A stretch of 64,000 nt of DNA, taken from assembly GCA_944323475.1 (NCBI GenBank), contig CALUSQ010000008.1:1-64000 (forward strand). The letters are read 5' to 3'. Both the position numbers and the translations under genes were made by a program. The DNA is from Candidatus Gastranaerophilales bacterium (lineage in GTDB: Bacteria; Cyanobacteriota; Vampirovibrionia; Gastranaerophilales; Gastranaerophilaceae). The notes below the pieces were generated by a model, which was not told the origin of the DNA, ran no database searches, and saw nothing but the letters and a program-made list of their open reading frames with translations. Numbering within the stretch: position 1 is the stretch's first letter; the number at the start of each line of letters is the position of its first letter. Shown piece by piece: positions 27,768 through 36,080 of this stretch.

Positions 27768-28127
27768 ATGATTACAGATATAATGACAAAAACTATAAAA
27801 GTGCGTGTTAACGACAAATCTTATACTTTTGAGTTTGACAACAAAGCATATGCAGAACTTGAAATGAAAACAGGAAAGGGAATTTTTCAGCTTTATGAAG
27901 GAGTATTAGAGAGCTCTTTGAGCTTTTCACAATACTGTGAATTGGCTCTTTGTGCTTTGATAAAACATCACATTGAAGAAGAAATTAGTGAATTTGCAAA
28001 ATTTTTAGAAGAAAATCCTTACTTTCTAGTTAAAAATTTGCCATCAATTGCTTCTGCTTTTTTGATTCCGTTGACACCTCCGGAAGTAATAAAAAAAATG
28101 AATAACAATAAAGTAAAAAAAAAGTGA
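27768..28127 (+). CDS. Tail assembly chaperone, GTA gp10-like
   Basis: A 119-residue protein. KVRVNDKSYTFEFDNKAYAE, then LEMKTGKGIFQLYEG and the following helical region (LALCALIKHH) match the 'gene transfer agent gp10'/tail-chaperone pattern: a beta-strand pair, a conserved acidic helix and a C-terminal helix bundle. Such proteins coat the tape measure during tail assembly. GAAAGG precedes the ATG. The frame ends in a poly-lysine run over a frameshift-type slippery sequence and the stop TGA, just before the next gene in the -1 frame. Confidence 0.65.
   Translation: MITDIMTKTIKVRVNDKSYTFEFDNKAYAELEMKTGKGIFQLYEGVLESSLSFSQYCELALCALIKHHIEEEISEFAKFLEENPYFLVKNLPSIASAFLIPLTPPEVIKKMNNNKVKKK
28118..28124 (+). 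promoter_or_regulatory. Predicted -1 ribosomal frameshift site A AAA AAG
   Basis: A-AAA-AAG is in the right phase of the chaperone frame and is followed immediately by its TGA stop. The downstream frame (28124-28357) is exactly -1. A slip would join gp10-like and gp10.1-like parts, as lambda G and GT are joined. Confidence 0.55.
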
Positions 28128-28357
28128 AAGATGACAACAAAGAGTTTGATTGGCTTGGAATGTATACTACTGCACGCTATATTTTGGGATGGAGTGAGGA
28201 TGAATTTTGGCGTTCAACGCCAAGGAAATATTATGCTGTGTTGTATAAAGTAGGTGAGTTGAGGCAGTCTATGTATAGACAAAATACAGAAAACATACCT
28301 CTCGTTGGTAAAGATGCACTTCAGGCTCTTAGTTCTATTGCATCAAAAGTCAAATAA
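28124..28357 (+). CDS. Tail assembly chaperone 2, GTA gp10.1/TAC_6-like (-1 frame extension)
   Basis: A 77-residue frame. The segment TTARYILGWSEDEFWRSTP followed by RKYYAVLYKV matches the short 'phage tail assembly chaperone' family (PF09550 type), whose core is a glycine, then FW-x-x-TP. RcGTA has such a protein as gp10.1 directly after gp10. GTG at 28124 overlaps the upstream stop but has no ribosome site. Expression by -1 frameshifting at 28118-28124 is more likely, giving a fused 195-residue product. Confidence 0.65.
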   Translation: MKDDNKEFDWLGMYTTARYILGWSEDEFWRSTPRKYYAVLYKVGELRQSMYRQNTENIPLVGKDALQALSSIASKVK

Positions 28358-28363
28358 ACAGCT

Positions 28364-28882
28364 TTATTTTCTTGTCATAATCAATTCACCTTTTTCATTG
28401 TAGCAGTTATCTCCAATCCAATGAGCTTCAAGCTTTTTATTGATATTGAATATGTAGGCTTCTTTTCTAGTTAAATCTAACATTACACCTTCAAAATCCC
28501 CGTTAATATTATATTTGACTGCTTTTTTAGGATAAGATTTTTTGTTGTATATATCAATAGCATATAGCTTACCTTTTTGCGTGTAATAATATACAACATA
28601 TAAATTGCTTTTATACATTATTCCATAGGTTGTATCAGAATATTTGTTCAAATATCTATCTTTATATTTCTTTTTTCCTTTTTGTAAAGCTTTTAAGTTT
28701 TCTTCAAAGTTCGGGTCGACAAAATAGTTTTTGTAATTATTCATATCGATTTTGTGTTGAATATTTTCAAAGGCGATTTGTCTAGCTTCATTAACGGTAT
28801 AAGAAATACCTGCTTTAATAGTAAAGCCGGAGGATATAAAAAATATAAAGCAAAAAATAATAGATAAACAAAGTTTTCTCAT
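28364..28882 (-). CDS. Secreted hypothetical protein, antisense within the cluster
   Basis: A 172-residue protein with a signal peptide (CLSIIFCFIFFISSGF, cleavage near KAG). The mature part is tyrosine- and lysine-rich (YYYTQKGKLYAIDIYNKKSY) and ends in NEKGELIMTRK, a repeat-like strand pattern. It is transcribed against the phage genes between the chaperone and tape-measure genes. Its character is that of the host's other exported proteins, suggesting cargo inserted into the cluster. The function is unknown. Confidence 0.55.
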   Translation of the reverse strand: MRKLCLSIIFCFIFFISSGFTIKAGISYTVNEARQIAFENIQHKIDMNNYKNYFVDPNFEENLKALQKGKKKYKDRYLNKYSDTTYGIMYKSNLYVVYYYTQKGKLYAIDIYNKKSYPKKAVKYNINGDFEGVMLDLTRKEAYIFNINKKLEAHWIGDNCYNEKGELIMTRK

Positions 28883-28912
28883 CTTTAAATTTTAACATAC
28901 GAAAGAGGTATT

Positions 28913-29851
28913 ATGAATAAAAAAAATTTAAACATCGAAGACTCAAAATTTAAGCAAGCTTGGGAAGATGCAAGAGAAAAAATTGCCGATTATAACATGC
29001 AGTTTAAAGAGGCACTAGATTCAATTGTAAAAACTTACTCTCAGCAAGAAAAAGACTATGTAGAAATTGCAAAAGCTGCTGAAGAAAACTACAAGCAGTC
29101 ATCATCTTTTAAGCAATGGTTTTTAGGGGCGTCTGATCAAGAAAAATACCAAAGACAATTTTATTATGAAAAACAGAGACAAAATATAGCATCTTCCAAT
29201 CTTTCAGATACATCCAAGAATGCAGCTTTAGGCTTTTTGCAGGAGGATTTGGATTCGGAAATAACTCAAAGTGGTAGTTTCTTAGCTAATACTATGGAAA
29301 AAACAGCAGATGAAGTTTCTGACAGTTTGCAGGACATTCTTTTGGGTTACAAAAGTTTTTCTGATTCAATGAAAAGTATTGGCTTAGAAATGTCAAAGTA
29401 TATGCTCAAGCAGTTTACCGAAACACTTACTGAAATGATTTTTAAACAAAATAATGCCAACGCAATGACAACAACTTCAAGTGTTATTGGTAGTTGGGGT
29501 AATGGTATTTGGGGGACTATTGGTGGTCTTTTTGGTAAACTCTTCAAACATCATTCCGGTGGTATTGCTACAGTCGGTGCTAATGCAGAGCTTCCTGGGA
29601 CAGACGAACAGCTCGCTTTGTTAAAAGGCGGAGAAAGAGTTCTCAGTCCTGCAGAAAATACAAGTTACAAGTCAAATGTAGAATCCAATGGTTCGTCTCC
29701 TGTTGTTTTTAACAATTTCAACATAAAAGCCTGGGATTCTAAAGATGTTCAAAAGTATCTTCTTGAGAACAAACAATTGATTAACAAAATTACTTATGAA
29801 GGCATAAAAAATAATGATTCTCATCTCAGAAATATTGTACAAAATGCATAG
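28913..29851 (+). CDS. Short tail tape measure protein
   Basis: A 312-residue protein. Residues 1-180 are long charged helices (coiled coil). An alanine/threonine/glycine region follows (about 185-215, VIGSWGNGIWGTIGGLFGKL), then the typical tape-measure end HHSGGIATVGANAELPGTDE with LLKGGERVLSP. The tape measure sets tail length at roughly 0.15 nm per residue. At 312 residues this predicts a tail near 47 nm, close to that of gene transfer agents (RcGTA gp11 is about 220 residues) and far shorter than lambda. AGAGG precedes the ATG. Confidence 0.75.
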   Translation: MNKKNLNIEDSKFKQAWEDAREKIADYNMQFKEALDSIVKTYSQQEKDYVEIAKAAEENYKQSSSFKQWFLGASDQEKYQRQFYYEKQRQNIASSNLSDTSKNAALGFLQEDLDSEITQSGSFLANTMEKTADEVSDSLQDILLGYKSFSDSMKSIGLEMSKYMLKQFTETLTEMIFKQNNANAMTTTSSVIGSWGNGIWGTIGGLFGKLFKHHSGGIATVGANAELPGTDEQLALLKGGERVLSPAENTSYKSNVESNGSSPVVFNNFNIKAWDSKDVQKYLLENKQLINKITYEGIKNNDSHLRNIVQNA

Positions 29852-29862
29852 AAAGGTTTTTT

Positions 29863-31194
29863 ATGGATTATCCTATTTTTAATATACCTTATCAGGAGGC
29901 ATACACTACTTCTATAGAATTTAACACTCAAATCAATGAAAAAATGAAAGGTCATGAGCAGAGATATCCGGTCTGGACTTATCCTAAAAGGACGTTTGTT
30001 TTAAAGTTTGATAAAAATTTTAATGGCAGAAAGCAGCTGGAAGATTTTTTTATATCAGTAATGGGACAAGCAGGAAAGTTTCAGTTCGTTTGGGAAAAAG
30101 AAAAAGGTGGCGACGGAAAAACTTATATTTGCAATTTTGATACAGACAATTTAAAACAAGATATTTTTGATTTTGGATTTTCTGAAACAGAACTAAAATT
30201 TAGTTGTATAGATGATTCTGTTGTTGAACAGGTTGAAGAACTCGATTTTTATCACAAAGCTGAGTGTGAGTCTTCTATAAACTTTTATACGATAGTGGAT
30301 AAAATTTTTACTTCACGTAATGAACGAAAATCTTATTGGGATACACCTAAAAAAAGTTGGAAGTTAAAATTTGAAAAAACTGCTAAAGTGAGAAAACAGC
30401 TCGAGGACTTTTTTATTGCAAAAAGAGGTATGTTTCGTTCTTTTCAATGGACTTGGAAAAAAGAGCTTGGAGGGGATGGAAAAACCTACACCGTAAGGTT
30501 TGATTCGGATATTTTAGATGTTGATATAGATACATTTGGGTTTGGTGAGCTGGAGATGGAGTTAAAAGAAGTTTTTCCGACTTCAAATCCTCTCAGTGAA
30601 GTTGAAAAAGATGAGATAATTCCAAGAAAACTTTTGAAAATTGAAATAGAAGGCGGTTCTATATACATATTGGATAATGAAACTTTGGAATCTCTCAGAT
30701 ATAACGGAGAAGATTATATTGGTGCTCCTTTGTCATTTGGTGAAATCAAGAAAGACGATACTTCAAGTGTTTCGAAATTAAATATACAACTATCCAATGT
30801 TGGACTAGCTATTTCAGGGATTATCGGACAAAGAGGGGATGTTATTACCAATGCTCCTGCGGTTTTGACTTTGGTTTTTTTAGATGTAAATACCCATTCT
30901 TTGTTACCTGACTATAAACAGGTACTTTTTGCCGGTAACTGTAATAATTTAAAACTTGATTATGAAGAAGCCTCTATGGACATTGAAACTTCTTTGGGTG
31001 GTTATGAGATTTTGGCGCCGGTTATGAAATACAGGACTACTTGTCAGGTAAGACGTTTTAAAGACTGTCGTTGTGGTTATACAGGGGAGGAAACTTCTTG
31101 TGACAGAACTTTTGACAGGTGCAAGGAGCTGGGTAACCAAGCCAATTTTCGGGGTTTCCCTCAGATGTATAATGAATTGGTTATTAGAGTTTAA
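29863..31194 (+). CDS. Fused double distal-tail (DUF2460) and iron-sulfur hub (gpL/DUF2163-like) protein
   Basis: A 443-residue protein. Two DUF2460-like copies are visible: residues 13-116 and 133-236, each with RKQLEDFFI, then F-Q/W-x-WK-E-x-GGDGKTY and DFGF/TFGF-x-E-x-E. The third part (250-443) matches the GTA gp13/lambda gpL type and ends in CQVRRFKDCRCGYTG, then C413 and C420, and NQANFRGFP. The cysteines C394, C402/C404, C413 and C420 fit the 4Fe-4S site of gpL. In RcGTA these are separate proteins gp12 (Dit) and gp13 (hub). The fusion order matches the tail axis. Confidence 0.75.
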   Translation: MDYPIFNIPYQEAYTTSIEFNTQINEKMKGHEQRYPVWTYPKRTFVLKFDKNFNGRKQLEDFFISVMGQAGKFQFVWEKEKGGDGKTYICNFDTDNLKQDIFDFGFSETELKFSCIDDSVVEQVEELDFYHKAECESSINFYTIVDKIFTSRNERKSYWDTPKKSWKLKFEKTAKVRKQLEDFFIAKRGMFRSFQWTWKKELGGDGKTYTVRFDSDILDVDIDTFGFGELEMELKEVFPTSNPLSEVEKDEIIPRKLLKIEIEGGSIYILDNETLESLRYNGEDYIGAPLSFGEIKKDDTSSVSKLNIQLSNVGLAISGIIGQRGDVITNAPAVLTLVFLDVNTHSLLPDYKQVLFAGNCNNLKLDYEEASMDIETSLGGYEILAPVMKYRTTCQVRRFKDCRCGYTGEETSCDRTFDRCKELGNQANFRGFPQMYNELVIRV

Positions 31195-31214
31195 CAAAAG
31201 AAAATGAGGTAATA

Positions 31215-32663
31215 ATGTTTACAAATTTTGATATTAAAAATACGAGAAACGATGCTGATACAATAACCAGATTGTCAAAATATTCTGAATACAAAGATCT
31301 TTATGATGGGGATTTTAACAAAGCTTTTAACTCTACTGTATTAAAAATAAGAAAACGTTATCCTTTAGATAATACTACTGCTCAATCTTTGATAAATATA
31401 AATTTATTTTGGGCTTTGACGGATTTCTTTAAAGGCTTTTTAACAAATCAAGGTATAACAATAAATGTTGATGACAACAAGCAGTCTGTTTGGGATGAAA
31501 TTTCTAAACAAAACAATTTTATATCTGTTTTAAAAGAAGTTTATATAGACAATTCCCGTTTTGGCAACGGTCTTTTTAAAGTAGCTTTAGAAAATAGCAA
31601 TGTCAGAATTTTTTCTGTCTGTCCTGATTGTTGGATACCTGTTTTTGAAAAAGGTGATATAAACAATATAAGTGGTCATATTCTTGTTTATCCTTTAGAA
31701 GTTAGTGAAAATGGTACAAAAAAACAGTTTAAAAAAATTGAAAAACACCATAAAGGATACATCGAAAATGAAATCTGGACTTGTGTTAACAATGAATTGG
31801 GCAGACAGCTTACAGATGAAGAGATGGAACCATTTAATGTCGAAGCAATAGAAGACTATTCTGATATTTGGGATGGGTTTTTGTTGTTTCCTGTTAAAAA
31901 CACAACTGAAAGTGATTCGTATTTTGGAGAAAGTGATTACAAACGATGCAAATCTATTGTTGAAGAAATTATGCTTACAATCAGCCAAAATTCAAAGATT
32001 ATAAATCGTCATGCAAATCCAAAACTCTCCGGAAGTGAACAGAATCTTGAACTTGATCCAGTTACCAATGTAAGAATGCTTCCAAATACTGATTTTATAA
32101 AGATTGGTACTGATGGTGTAAAACCAGAATATATCACTGTAAATCTTCAAGCCGATGCAATTCAAAAGCATATCGACATGTTGATGAACTTTTTCTATAT
32201 TTTGACAAAAACTCCTCCTCAAGCTTATGGCTTAAATATTGCAGGCAACATGTCTGGAGAAAGTTTGCGCAAAATATTTATTGCCGCATTGGCAAAAGTT
32301 GATGATATAAAACAGGTGTCTTTTACTTCTGCTATTCAAAATGTGGTGAATTGTGCTATGTCCTTTAATCAAACACCTGTCAAAAATGTACATGTCGCTT
32401 GGGGAGAGCCGATACCTTCTGATTATTCAGAACTTGTTAATACGGAAAACAGTAGAGTGGCTGCCGGTACTCAAAGCAAATTGACTACTATAATGACACT
32501 TGATAATGTATCTGAAGAAGATGCTCAAAAAGAACTTGAAAGAATTAAAGAAGAAAATACCATGACTCAATATGAGTTAAGTGACAAAAAAGATAACGAC
32601 GAAAAAACTGAAAATAACAACAATTTGAACAACGACAAAACAGTTATTGATGAGAATATTTAA
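31215..32663 (+). CDS. Phage portal protein (SPP1 gp6-like)
   Basis: A 482-residue protein of normal portal length. Features include the N-terminal LYDGDFNKAF, VLKIRKRYPLD and a stretch SLININLFWALTDFFKGFL, the wing and stem regions (WDEISKQNNFISVLKEVYID), the conserved tunnel-loop/clip area (LSGSEQNLELDPVTNVRMLP, EYITVNLQADAIQKHI) and an acidic, asparagine-rich tail. It forms the dodecameric DNA channel at the capsid vertex. TGAGG precedes the ATG. It starts 20 bases after the hub fusion, an atypical neighbour for a portal. Confidence 0.8.
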   Translation: MFTNFDIKNTRNDADTITRLSKYSEYKDLYDGDFNKAFNSTVLKIRKRYPLDNTTAQSLININLFWALTDFFKGFLTNQGITINVDDNKQSVWDEISKQNNFISVLKEVYIDNSRFGNGLFKVALENSNVRIFSVCPDCWIPVFEKGDINNISGHILVYPLEVSENGTKKQFKKIEKHHKGYIENEIWTCVNNELGRQLTDEEMEPFNVEAIEDYSDIWDGFLLFPVKNTTESDSYFGESDYKRCKSIVEEIMLTISQNSKIINRHANPKLSGSEQNLELDPVTNVRMLPNTDFIKIGTDGVKPEYITVNLQADAIQKHIDMLMNFFYILTKTPPQAYGLNIAGNMSGESLRKIFIAALAKVDDIKQVSFTSAIQNVVNCAMSFNQTPVKNVHVAWGEPIPSDYSELVNTENSRVAAGTQSKLTTIMTLDNVSEEDAQKELERIKEENTMTQYELSDKKDNDEKTENNNNLNNDKTVIDENI

Positions 32664-32830
32664 TCCCGTATTATTTTGGACATTTTGTTATTTTTATTTT
32701 GCACAAAATTCTATTTTATTTTGCGGGGCTTATCACAAAGTTTTTAATCAAACTTCTTATTATTTTTAGCTCAAAAAAATGTCCTATAGATTACTTGTAA
32801 GTTTTGGTTTAATACTGTATTATTTAGGAT

Positions 32831-33334
32831 ATGAAAAGATTTGTCGTAATATTTTTGTTTCTACTTTTTTGTTCGGGATATGTGTTGGCTTCAGAAAAAA
32901 CATACATACACCCGATAGACAGACAGGAAAGTGAATGTAAGCAAAATGCAAAAACTCTTGAAGATTGGACAAAATGTACATATATAGCTTCGAGAGCTTG
33001 GAACAATGAGGTAGACAAGTATTATTCTCTTCTATACAAGAAACTTACAGGTGATGACAAGACAAATCTTTTTGAAGACCAAAAATATTGGACTCTTTAT
33101 AAAAATTATGAAATAAAACTTTTGAATTCTTTTTCAGACAAAGAATTTGATACAAAAGAAAGGCTTATTTACAGAACAAATCAAAAAAAAGATATTGTAA
33201 AAAGTCGTGCAGAAGCTCTTAGAATGTATTATATCCAAACTTTCCCCGAAGATGACAAAGAAAAAATTCAAGCTAATACCGAATATAACCCTGATAGTCT
33301 TATTATGCGCGGTCTGCGTTACATCGGCTTTTGA
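32831..33334 (+). CDS. LprI/DUF1311-type lysozyme-inhibitor-like secreted protein
   Basis: A 167-residue protein with a signal peptide (residues 1-17, VIFLFLLFCSGYVLA). The mature part carries the DUF1311/LprI pattern: DRQESECKQN, DWTKCTYIASRAWNNEVDKY, YSLLYKKL, FEDQKYWTLYKNYEIKLLNS. LprI-type proteins bind lysozymes in the periplasm or envelope. A cellular gene between portal and scaffold is unusual, and an inhibitor could protect producers from the cluster's own GH108 enzyme (inference). An inverted repeat (32678-32686/32776-32784) lies upstream. Confidence 0.6.
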   Translation: MKRFVVIFLFLLFCSGYVLASEKTYIHPIDRQESECKQNAKTLEDWTKCTYIASRAWNNEVDKYYSLLYKKLTGDDKTNLFEDQKYWTLYKNYEIKLLNSFSDKEFDTKERLIYRTNQKKDIVKSRAEALRMYYIQTFPEDDKEKIQANTEYNPDSLIMRGLRYIGF

Positions 33335-33788
33335 TTTAAAAAAACAAGATGATGTTGTTTTTTCTTTTAATTTGAGTAAATGTAAAAATTCTGAAGAAGC
33401 ATCTGTTTTGTTTTGGAATTGGTTATTAGCTCATACAAAATTGACTCCTAAAAATGCTGCTTTGCACAATATTTATCAACAAGATTCAGCAGCTGTTTTT
33501 TATGATCTTAATGGTGACGGAAGAAGAGAGATTTTGGGAACTCATTATGCTACTGCTACTACAGGCATGGGAGATTGTCTTTTGTATATTTTGGAATACG
33601 ATGAAACAAAAAAGCTTAAATATAAAAAAATATCAGAAAATCTTTATTTTGATGTAACCTTGCCTGTTGAAATTTTAGAAGATAAAAATGCAGGATTTTC
33701 CAAAATAAAAGTTTTCTCTAACAAAGATACGGAATACAAAATATTTTCTTTTGATAGGAAAAAAGATATGTATTTTTATAAGAAATAA
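33252..33788 (+). CDS. Secreted hypothetical protein overlapping the LprI-like gene
   Basis: A 178-residue protein. From ATG 33252 it begins MTKKKFKLIPN followed by ITLIVLLCAVCVTSA-F, a convincing signal peptide, so the 83-base overlap with the previous gene may be genuine dual coding. The mature part contains FYDLNGDGRREILGTHY, a calcium-loop-like DxNGDG motif found in VCBS/FG-GAP-like secreted proteins. No ribosome site precedes the start, so coupling to the upstream gene is likely. The function is unknown. Confidence 0.5.
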   Translation: MTKKKFKLIPNITLIVLLCAVCVTSAFDLKKQDDVVFSFNLSKCKNSEEASVLFWNWLLAHTKLTPKNAALHNIYQQDSAAVFYDLNGDGRREILGTHYATATTGMGDCLLYILEYDETKKLKYKKISENLYFDVTLPVEILEDKNAGFSKIKVFSNKDTEYKIFSFDRKKDMYFYKK

Positions 33789-33885
33789 AAAACGGAAAAT
33801 GCATTAATTTTTTATTTTTAAAAAAGTATAAAATTAAAATGACTCGCAGACAGAAAACTGTCTGTTTTAAATCCAGCTATTTGCG

Positions 33886-33916
33886 CGGCACTTTTTGATA
33901 GTTAAGTGCCGTTTTT
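33886..33916 (+). terminator. Terminator before the scaffold gene
   Basis: The eight-base stem CGGCACTT/AAGTGCCG has a ten-base loop and is followed by TTTTT. It precedes the scaffold gene by about 95 bases and isolates the capsid module from the cargo genes. Confidence 0.7.
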
Positions 33917-34008
33917 CTTGTTGTTTGAAACTTTATCAATATCATACATTTTGGCTTACATTCCCCTATAGCCATTTTTATTGGCTTAAAAAAAAGAAAG
34001 GAGTTCCT

Positions 34009-34566
34009 ATGTCAGGTACACAGGACGCTAGTTTGGCTGTAAACGATACTTCAAAAGATTTGCAGTCAGAGCAATCAGGAGTTGCTCAAAAACAAGAAGA
34101 CATTGAAGAAGTTACTGAAGAAAAGCTTTCTCCTTCACAAAAAATGGACAAGCTTATCCGCGGTAATTCTTCAAATTATTTAAAAAAAGAAATTGAAAAA
34201 CTTAGAAAAGAGGCTGCGAAATACAGAAGTATTTCAAAAATTGAAGCTGCACAAAAACTAGAGCTTCAAAAAATGTCTGAAGAAATTAAGAAGGAATTGG
34301 ATTCTCTAAAAGAATCTAACAGAAATCTTAAAATTATGAGAGCTTTAGACAAAGCAGGCTGTATTAAAAGTGACCTTGTATCAAAAGAAGTTCCTATTGA
34401 TTGTGAAAATCTTGAGGAATTTATTGAACGATACAAAGAGGATAACAAATTTCTTTTTTCTGCACAAAAAAAGAATGTAGGTAGTACCTTTAAAGCTTCC
34501 GGTGTAAAAAATTTGACACCTTCTCAGCAAATGGATGCTTATATTCGTGCAGCATTAGGCAGATAA
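34009..34566 (+). CDS. Capsid scaffolding protein
   Basis: A 185-residue acidic, helical protein. Residues 55-125 form a long coiled coil (YLKKEIEKLRKEAAKYRSIS then QKMSEEIKKELDSLKESN), and the tail ends in TPSQQMDAYIRAALGR. This composition and its position directly before the major capsid gene are typical of siphovirus scaffolds. No protease motif is visible. ATG 34009 follows AAAGGAG; the longer frame from 33895 would run through the terminator and is rejected. Confidence 0.75.
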   Translation: MSGTQDASLAVNDTSKDLQSEQSGVAQKQEDIEEVTEEKLSPSQKMDKLIRGNSSNYLKKEIEKLRKEAAKYRSISKIEAAQKLELQKMSEEIKKELDSLKESNRNLKIMRALDKAGCIKSDLVSKEVPIDCENLEEFIERYKEDNKFLFSAQKKNVGSTFKASGVKNLTPSQQMDAYIRAALGR

Positions 34567-34597
34567 AATTTTATTGAAATTAACGAAAGGATTTAAA

Positions 34598-35548
34598 ATG
34601 ACATTAGATGCAAAAATGATTTCTCGTACAAATGCAGAAGCACTTATTCCTATAGAAACATCAACAGAGATTATAAAGAATGTGCCACAGGCTTCTGCTG
34701 CATTATCTTTGTTTAAACAACTTCCTAATATGAGTGCAAAACAAAAAACGTTGCCGATTGCGTCTACATTACCGACAGCTTATTTCTTAAACGGCGATAC
34801 TGATATGAAGAAAACAACAAATGCAGAATGGGATAAACTTACTTTGACTGCTGAAGAAATTGCGGTTATTGTTCCTATTCCTGAAGCAGTGTTTGAAGAT
34901 GCGCAGTATAGTATGTGGACTGAAATTCAACCTCAAATTGTTGAAGCATTTGGTATTGCAATTGATGAAGCTATATTTTTTGGTACTAACAAACCTTCTA
35001 CATATCCTGATGCAATTGTTCCAACTGCAATTTCAAAAAATAACAAAGTAGCAATTGGTACAAATGAAGATATTGCCGGTGATATTATTGGCGAAAATGG
35101 CGTGATGTCGAAAGTAGAAGATTGTGGATACAAAGTTACAGGTTTTTATGCAGACAGCAAGCTTGAAGCAAGGTTTAGAAATTTAAGAGATAAAAATAAT
35201 CAACTTCTCTATACTCCTGGTTTAACTTCTGAAATGCCAGTAAGTCTTGTAGGCAGACCTATGAAATATGATGAAACAGGTGTTTTTGATTCTTCTCAAG
35301 CTGTTTTGGTTGCAGGTGATTTTACAAAAGCAGTTTATTCTATTCGTCAAGATATTACATACAAAGTTTTAGATCAAGCTATTATTCAAAATACAGACGG
35401 CTCAATTGCGTACAACCTTGCACAACAAGATATGATTGCTCTTCGTTGTGTAATGAGATTGGGTATTCAAATTGCAAATCCTGTAAGCAGAAAAGGTAGT
35501 ACAACTCGTTATCCGTTTGCTGTTCTTACGCCAGCTGTTGAAGGATAA
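34598..35548 (+). CDS. Major capsid protein (HK97 fold)
   Basis: A 316-residue protein. ISRTNAEALIPIETSTEIIK, a PQASAALSLFKQLPNMSAK strand pair, AYFLNGDTDMKKTTNAEWDK, then LTAEEIAVIVPIPEAVFED and IDEAIFFGTNKPSTYPDAI are the standard HK97-type segments (N-arm, E-loop, P-domain, spine helix). No long delta domain is present, consistent with a separate scaffold gene. GAAAGG precedes ATG 34598. An intrinsic terminator follows, as in many phages where capsid mRNA is made in excess. Confidence 0.85.
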   Translation: MTLDAKMISRTNAEALIPIETSTEIIKNVPQASAALSLFKQLPNMSAKQKTLPIASTLPTAYFLNGDTDMKKTTNAEWDKLTLTAEEIAVIVPIPEAVFEDAQYSMWTEIQPQIVEAFGIAIDEAIFFGTNKPSTYPDAIVPTAISKNNKVAIGTNEDIAGDIIGENGVMSKVEDCGYKVTGFYADSKLEARFRNLRDKNNQLLYTPGLTSEMPVSLVGRPMKYDETGVFDSSQAVLVAGDFTKAVYSIRQDITYKVLDQAIIQNTDGSIAYNLAQQDMIALRCVMRLGIQIANPVSRKGSTTRYPFAVLTPAVEG

Positions 35549-35571
35549 GGAATTATTGCTAATAAAAATTG

Positions 35572-35603
35572 GCAGACGAAAGTTTTACTTTCGTCTGCTT
35601 TTT
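35572..35603 (+). terminator. Terminator after the major capsid gene
   Basis: A perfect 12-base stem, GCAGACGAAAGT/ACTTTCGTCTGC, with a three-base loop is followed by TTTTT. It sits 11 bases before the next gene, so partial read-through would lower connector expression relative to capsid. Confidence 0.85.
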
Positions 35604-35614
35604 AAGGAGAAAAA

Positions 35615-36061
35615 ATGACTATTGAACTTTATAAAAACTCCTTTGTTACTTTAGAAGAAGCACAAAATTATTTTGATGAAAGATTTGATTCAAAAGAGTG
35701 GTTTGAAACGGAAGAATCTGAGCAAGAAAAGTTATTGATTAAAGCCAGCAAAAAAATAAGTATGTTTGATTTTGTTGGTGAACCGGTTGAAAAAAATCAA
35801 CCGATGGCTTTTCCAAGAAATTTTGATTTACCGCAGGATATAAAAGATGCTGTTTGTGAAGAAGCTATTGCTTTAATTCAAAAGAATCAAAATATTCATC
35901 TTGTTAATCAAGATGCAAATATTACCTCAATCAGTTTGGGTGTTGGCTCTGTTTCATACGGAACTACTTCTAATAGTGACGAAGCAAAGATATTAGTTTC
36001 TCCTATTGCTTCATATTTAGTTAAAAAATGGATTAAAAAAGGTTATAACATACCTTTTTGA
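35615..36061 (+). CDS. Head-tail connector (DnaT-like/gp6-type adaptor)
   Basis: A 148-residue protein. LEEAQNYFDERFDSKEWFET, then EKLLIKASKKISMFDFVGEP, AFPRNFDLPQDIKDAVCEEA and SPIASYLVKKWIKKGYNIPF match the DnaT-like/connector family that sits below the portal. It has a ribosome site AAGGAG and normal length. In RcGTA the equivalent position is gp6. Confidence 0.7.
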   Translation: MTIELYKNSFVTLEEAQNYFDERFDSKEWFETEESEQEKLLIKASKKISMFDFVGEPVEKNQPMAFPRNFDLPQDIKDAVCEEAIALIQKNQNIHLVNQDANITSISLGVGSVSYGTTSNSDEAKILVSPIASYLVKKWIKKGYNIPF

Positions 36062-36080
36062 ATATAAACAGGAGAGAATT

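Noticed and set aside
28124-28126. Independent GTG start for the second tail chaperone
   Set aside because: No ribosome site; the -1 slippery sequence gives a better explanation. It is kept as the less likely option.
33895-34008. N-terminal extension of the scaffold gene
   Set aside because: It starts inside the terminator hairpin; ATG 34009 has AAAGGAG.
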